A stretch of 11,202 nucleotides of DNA from Funneliformis mosseae (lineage: Eukaryota > Glomeromycota > Glomeromycetes > Glomerales > Glomeraceae), in contig CAJVPP010003615.1 in assembly GCA_910592005.1 (NCBI GenBank), positions 1-11,202 of the forward strand. The letters run 5' to 3'. The translations under genes and the position numbers were made by a program. This document shows positions 8,789 through 11,202 of the stretch, in pieces (within the stretch, counting starts at the first letter, position 1; each line of letters begins with the position of its first letter). Below the pieces are notes generated by a model, which was not told the origin of the DNA, did not search any database, and worked only from the letters and a program-made list of their open reading frames with translations.

Positions 8789-8968
8789 AAAGATTGATTG
8801 TCTAAATTGATTTTATATTTGGCAAAACGTCTAAATTTTAGTTTTGCTAATTTTATTACTAAGGTTTTAATATAGTTTTGCATTTTATAAGCTTAATATA
8901 GTTTTATCTTTTTCTGAGTTTCACAGATTTTTTAATATAATCTTATTAAATTTTACCTTTTACCATTT
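8789..8968. mobile_element. MITE-like element, copy C (truncated)
   Basis: This segment aligns almost end to end with 8463-8640 of copy B, about 178 bases, starting with AAGATTGATTG against AAGGTTGCTTG. Most differences are C/T or G/A. The right end is missing: homology stops at the TA at 8968-8969, where the Tc1-like element begins. Copies B and C are in the same orientation, 327-328 bp apart. Confidence 0.7.
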
Positions 8969-8969
8969 A

Positions 8970-9596
8970 CACTACCCTCAGATAAGTATCCTTTCAGCCA
9001 AAAAATTATTTATTTATTTAAAAATTTGAATATAATTATATGATTTAATACTCAGTAGGTCATTCTTAATTCTTAATACATATTTTAATTCTATATAGTA
9101 TGCTTTCTATAAGTTTGATGTAAATTTCAGATGGAATTTTTCTCCACTCTTCTTGCAATATTTCTTCAAGTTCATGAAGATTTTTTGAATGTACAGAACG
9201 TTTAATGCACCTTCGTTTAAGTTCATTCTATAATTTTCAATTGAGTTAAGGTTTGGAGATTAAGAAGGCCAATTAGGAAGCACCTTAACCCATTTTTGAA
9301 TAATCCAATTTTTGACATAGTTTGCTATATGAACTGGAGCATTGTCATCTTGGAATACATAAGACTATTTATGATATTTCAATTGAATAAATAGCAATAA
9401 ATTTTTTTCTAAAATATTAATATAATCTAACTGGTTCATTTTCTTCCCAACTTTTACCAATAATCCTAATTCTTTTCCTAAAAATCATTCCCATATCATG
9501 ATGCCACTGTTGGCTTAGTATCTGTAAACTTAAATGATAAATTTTTAATTTAATCCATTGAATTAAATACAAGATAATATCACAATCACGCCTAAA
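8970..9596 (-). mobile_element. Tc1/mariner element, 5' part lost
   Basis: The left edge is a TA at 8968-8969 followed by CACTACCCTCAGATAAGTAT, a sequence of the type found at Tc1-like element tips. A transposase relic in minus orientation follows. The opposite tip is absent, because the element is cut at 9596 by the LTR retrotransposon. The matching inverted repeat should therefore lie beyond the right edge of the window, on the far side of the retrotransposon, if it survives. Confidence 0.7.
9066..9596 (-). pseudogene. Tc1-like transposase, C-terminal half, degenerate
   Basis: Minus-strand reading gives the catalytic core of a Tc1/mariner DDE transposase: QDDNAPVHIANYVKNWI, then LPNWPS, a stop, SPNLNSIEN, and after a one-base frameshift near 9228, NELKRRCIKRSVHSKNLHEL to a stop at 9066. 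Upstream, MIW...LGKELGLLVKV and NQLDYINILEKNLL match the strand region between the first and second catalytic Asp. The second Asp and the Glu are present, with 35 residues between them. The first Asp and the DNA-binding N-terminus are missing. The internal stop TAA stands where the family has Gln (CAA). Several further stops and shifts show that it is inactive. It would have cut and pasted the element at TA sites. Confidence 0.8.
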
Positions 9597-9638
9597 TGAA
9601 GACACAAAAAGGCAATAGTAAATGAATTTAACAATTTC

Positions 9639-9644
9639 TTTATT
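9639..9644 (-). promoter_or_regulatory. Polyadenylation signal AATAAA in LTR
   Basis: The minus strand reads AATAAA about 40 nt before the 3' tip of the LTR, where the end of R is expected. Confidence 0.5.
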
Positions 9645-9672
9645 GAACTCTTAGTTTATCCTAAAAGCTCAA

Positions 9673-9695
9673 CTTGAGTTACTTTTCAACTCAAG
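9673..9695 (-). repeat. LTR hairpin, 8-bp stem
   Basis: CTTGAGTT at 9673-9680 and AACTCAAG at 9688-9695 are perfect inverted copies with a 7-nt loop. It lies about 30 nt upstream of the AATAAA signal on the element's strand, so it may be an RNA hairpin near the transcript end. Confidence 0.5.
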
Positions 9696-9937
9696 GGAAA
9701 ATATAAGATATTTATATAAAATAAAATAATATAAAATCAACTATAACAAATATAATAAAAAGAATAAATAGTATAACTATAATAAATATAATATATATAA
9801 TAAATAAGATATAATTAATAAATATAATAAATATAATCCATTAATATTGACAACTTTAACAACTTTGTCAACTTCTTCAACTATGTCGATCATTTAGATT
9901 ACATAACTTATTTTTAGCACAGTCACAGATCATGACT

Positions 9938-10372
9938 TCAATTCTCCCCTTCTAAATTTTGAGCTTCTGCCTAAATATCCATAGCTTCATTTACTAGAGA
10001 CCAGTATACATGGCTTGGGAGTTGATAAAGGTTCTTTAATAATATATATTTCACTTGTTGAATTTGATCTACACCTAGCATTTCATAGAGGTAGTAAGCA
10101 CGTATTGAGACAGAACTATAATATTTAGTGATAAGTCCTCTCAATTGACTTCATTGTACTGGTAAAGAAGTTTCTGTTTCTTGAAGTTTTCCTAAATAAT
10201 AAGTATTCACCAAGATAAGAGTTTGATCTTTTATTCATGAAGCTTTTAATAATATTTGATATATTATTTAAAATTTCTTTTGTAGGTTCATTCCATTTAA
10301 ATATGAAGAAATAGCAAAAATTATTTCTTTAGACAAAGTTTTATTCAAATCTTCGATATAAAGTTGTTCCAT
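9938..10372 (-). pseudogene. Extra ORF after pol in the gypsy element, broken
   Basis: It starts at an ATG 44 nt past the pol stop and reads MEQLYIEDLNKTLSKEIIFA. It shifts frame near 10290 (WNEPTKEILNNISNIIKS) and again near 10195, then reads LITKYYSSVSIRAYYLYEML, VDQIQQVKYILLKNLYQLPS and AEAQNLEGEN. The original product was about 140-145 residues, helical and soluble-looking, without a signal peptide or membrane segment. Two internal stops, TGA and TAG, stand where Trp or Gln codons are plausible. The terminal TGA is the first three bases of the LTR, and the polypurine tract lies within the last codons. The position is that of env in retroviruses, but nothing resembles an envelope protein. 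Function unknown. Confidence 0.6.
9942..9953 (-). promoter_or_regulatory. Polypurine tract
   Basis: The minus strand reads AGAAGGGGAGAA, ending one base before the LTR start at 9940. A purine run in this position is the usual primer for plus-strand DNA synthesis in LTR retroelements. Confidence 0.75.
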
Positions 10373-10415
10373 AATAATAATAATAATAAGAAATAAAAAA
10401 AAATAAAAAGAAAAT

Positions 10416-11202
10416 CTAATTCTGAAAAGAAGAGTCTTTATATATTTTCAAAAGATCTCCATTTACTGGATTACGAAATACATGACCATCTAATTCTCTT
10501 ATCTTATAAAAGCTATTTAATAAGATTTGATAAATATAATAGGGTCCTTTTCATTTTTGATCCAATTTTTCAAAATGGGCTTTATCTTTTGCAGCTTCAA
10601 AGTACAAAACCTTATCTTCAATTTTATGTGAAACAGAGATCCTTGTATTTTTGTCATAATACTTCTTTTGTTGCTATTGTACAAATTATATTTGTATTTT
10701 TGCATCTAGTCACACTAGAAGTAATTTGTTAATCAAATAATCAATTCTTTCTTGGATAGTAAAATTCTGGTTAGTACAAAGGTCATTAGGATCATCAGAA
10801 TTATCAATAGGTAACATAGCATTTCATCTATAAACTAAATAAAAGGTTTCATCTTTGTGGCTGATTATTTGCTTATGTGATAAGCAAATAGAATAGGAGA
10901 AATATATTAGTCCTATTGAGTAAATCTTTCAGCCAATTTTACTAATGATTTACATAGAGTTCTATTAAATTTTTCTACCAGTCCATTCGTCTTAGAATAA
11001 TAAGGAGTAGATAGATTATGATGAATATGAAATTGTTCTATCAATCCTGTAACTAATTGATTATTAAAATGAGATCCTCTATCTGATAAGATCTTAGTTG
11101 AACATCCATGTCAGCAAATAATATTCTCGTATAAGGACTTAACGATATTTTAGCAGTGACATCCTTAACTGCTTTAGCTTTTGACTATTTTGTTAAATAA
11201 TC
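10416..11202 (-). pseudogene. Ty3/gypsy pol: integrase core and GPY module, degenerate
   Basis: The frame enters from the right edge as DYLTK, then a TAG stop, then SKAKAV, matching the integrase segment D-Y/F-x-T/S-K-W with the Trp codon turned into a stop. After a frameshift near 11130 come ILSDRGSHFNNQLV, STPYYSKTNGLVEKFNRTL and LVKLAERFTQ. The catalytic Asp (11081-11083) and Glu (10973-10975) are separated by exactly 35 residues, the D,35,E spacing of retroviral-type integrases. Further on, KGPYYIYQILL fits the GPY/F module that follows the core in gypsy elements. The frame ends at the TAG at 10416-10418. No chromodomain follows. The first catalytic Asp lies outside the window. At least eight stops and a frameshift show that it is dead. 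The intact protein would join element DNA to the host chromosome. Confidence 0.88.

Larger units (their letters stand above)
9597..9940 (-). repeat. 3' LTR (344 bp)
   Basis: The ends form a short inverted repeat: TGAAGACA at 9597-9604 and TGACTTCA at 9933-9940 match at 7 of 8 positions as inverted copies, with the TG...CA termini of LTRs. A polypurine tract abuts the 9940 end. The U3-like part (about 9715-9845) is almost pure A/T with TATA-like runs. A polyadenylation signal and a hairpin lie toward the 9597 end. The second LTR is outside the window, so the limits rest on these signals, not on a paired copy. Confidence 0.7.
9597..11202 (-). mobile_element. Ty3/gypsy LTR retrotransposon, 3' end, runs off window
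   Basis: On the minus strand one reads, in order, the integrase core, a GPY module, an extra ORF, a polypurine tract and a 3' LTR. The body continues past the right edge, so reverse transcriptase, protease, gag and the other LTR are not seen. All coding parts are broken. The insertion site is inside the Tc1-like element. If a 5-bp target duplication formed, CTAAA (9592-9596, plus strand) should recur at the far end. Confidence 0.85.

Noticed and set aside
8463..8968. The two similar 178-bp units as the LTRs of a solo retroelement
   Set aside because: They have inverted-repeat ends of the MITE type, no TG...CA termini, and only about 110 bp of unrelated Ser-rich coding relic between them.
9417..9605. 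Minus-strand ORF of 62 codons as a separate protein
   Set aside because: Transposase similarity lies in a different frame over most of this range, and the frame crosses the LTR boundary.
10517..10705. Minus-strand ORF of 62 codons as a separate protein
   Set aside because: It is an out-of-frame shadow of the integrase C-terminal region.

Overview
The window looks like nuclear DNA of a eukaryote, most likely a fungus of the arbuscular mycorrhizal type (Rhizophagus or a relative). The base composition is strongly AT-rich, the genes carry short GT-AG introns, one gene is a velvet-domain protein (a fungal regulator family), and most of the rest is decayed transposable elements and decayed copies of what look like multicopy gene families. 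The genus is inferred from these traits and from remembered resemblance of the repeat proteins. I see no rRNA, tRNA, CRISPR array or bacterial operon.

Left part (1-2158): a short minus-strand relic resembling a retroelement aspartic-protease region (144-314), then about 1 kb of extremely AT-rich DNA and about 0.9 kb of gene-free DNA. Next (2159-5146, plus strand) lies a roughly 3-kb wreck of an intron-containing gene. Its C-terminal part still shows a RING-H2-like zinc-binding pattern. It is full of stops and frameshifts, and most stops can be read as C-to-T (or opposite-strand G-to-A) changes.

Centre (5147-8307): a 102-bp GC-richer element with 9-bp perfect terminal inverted repeats (5624-5725). 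It is followed by the only apparently intact gene, a five-exon minus-strand velvet-domain protein of 251 residues (5895-6956). Its 1.3-kb upstream region has no gene.

Right part (8308-11202): a stack of nested insertions. A broken Asn/Ser-rich reading frame starts at 8308. It is interrupted by two related MITE-like elements, 8462-8681 and 8789-8968, which share ends with the element at 5624. The second is cut off at a TA by a Tc1/mariner element (from 8970). That element is in turn cut by a minus-strand Ty3/gypsy LTR retrotransposon whose 3' LTR (9597-9940), polypurine tract, extra downstream ORF and integrase C-terminus run to the window edge. The relative order of insertion can therefore be read from the sequence: broken gene, then MITEs, then Tc1, then gypsy.

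I do not see a new enzymatic or defence system. The most notable points are the velvet gene, the small inverted-repeat element family, the nested stack with its CpG-decay signature, the RING-ended gene family relic, and the extra ORF after pol in the retroelement.
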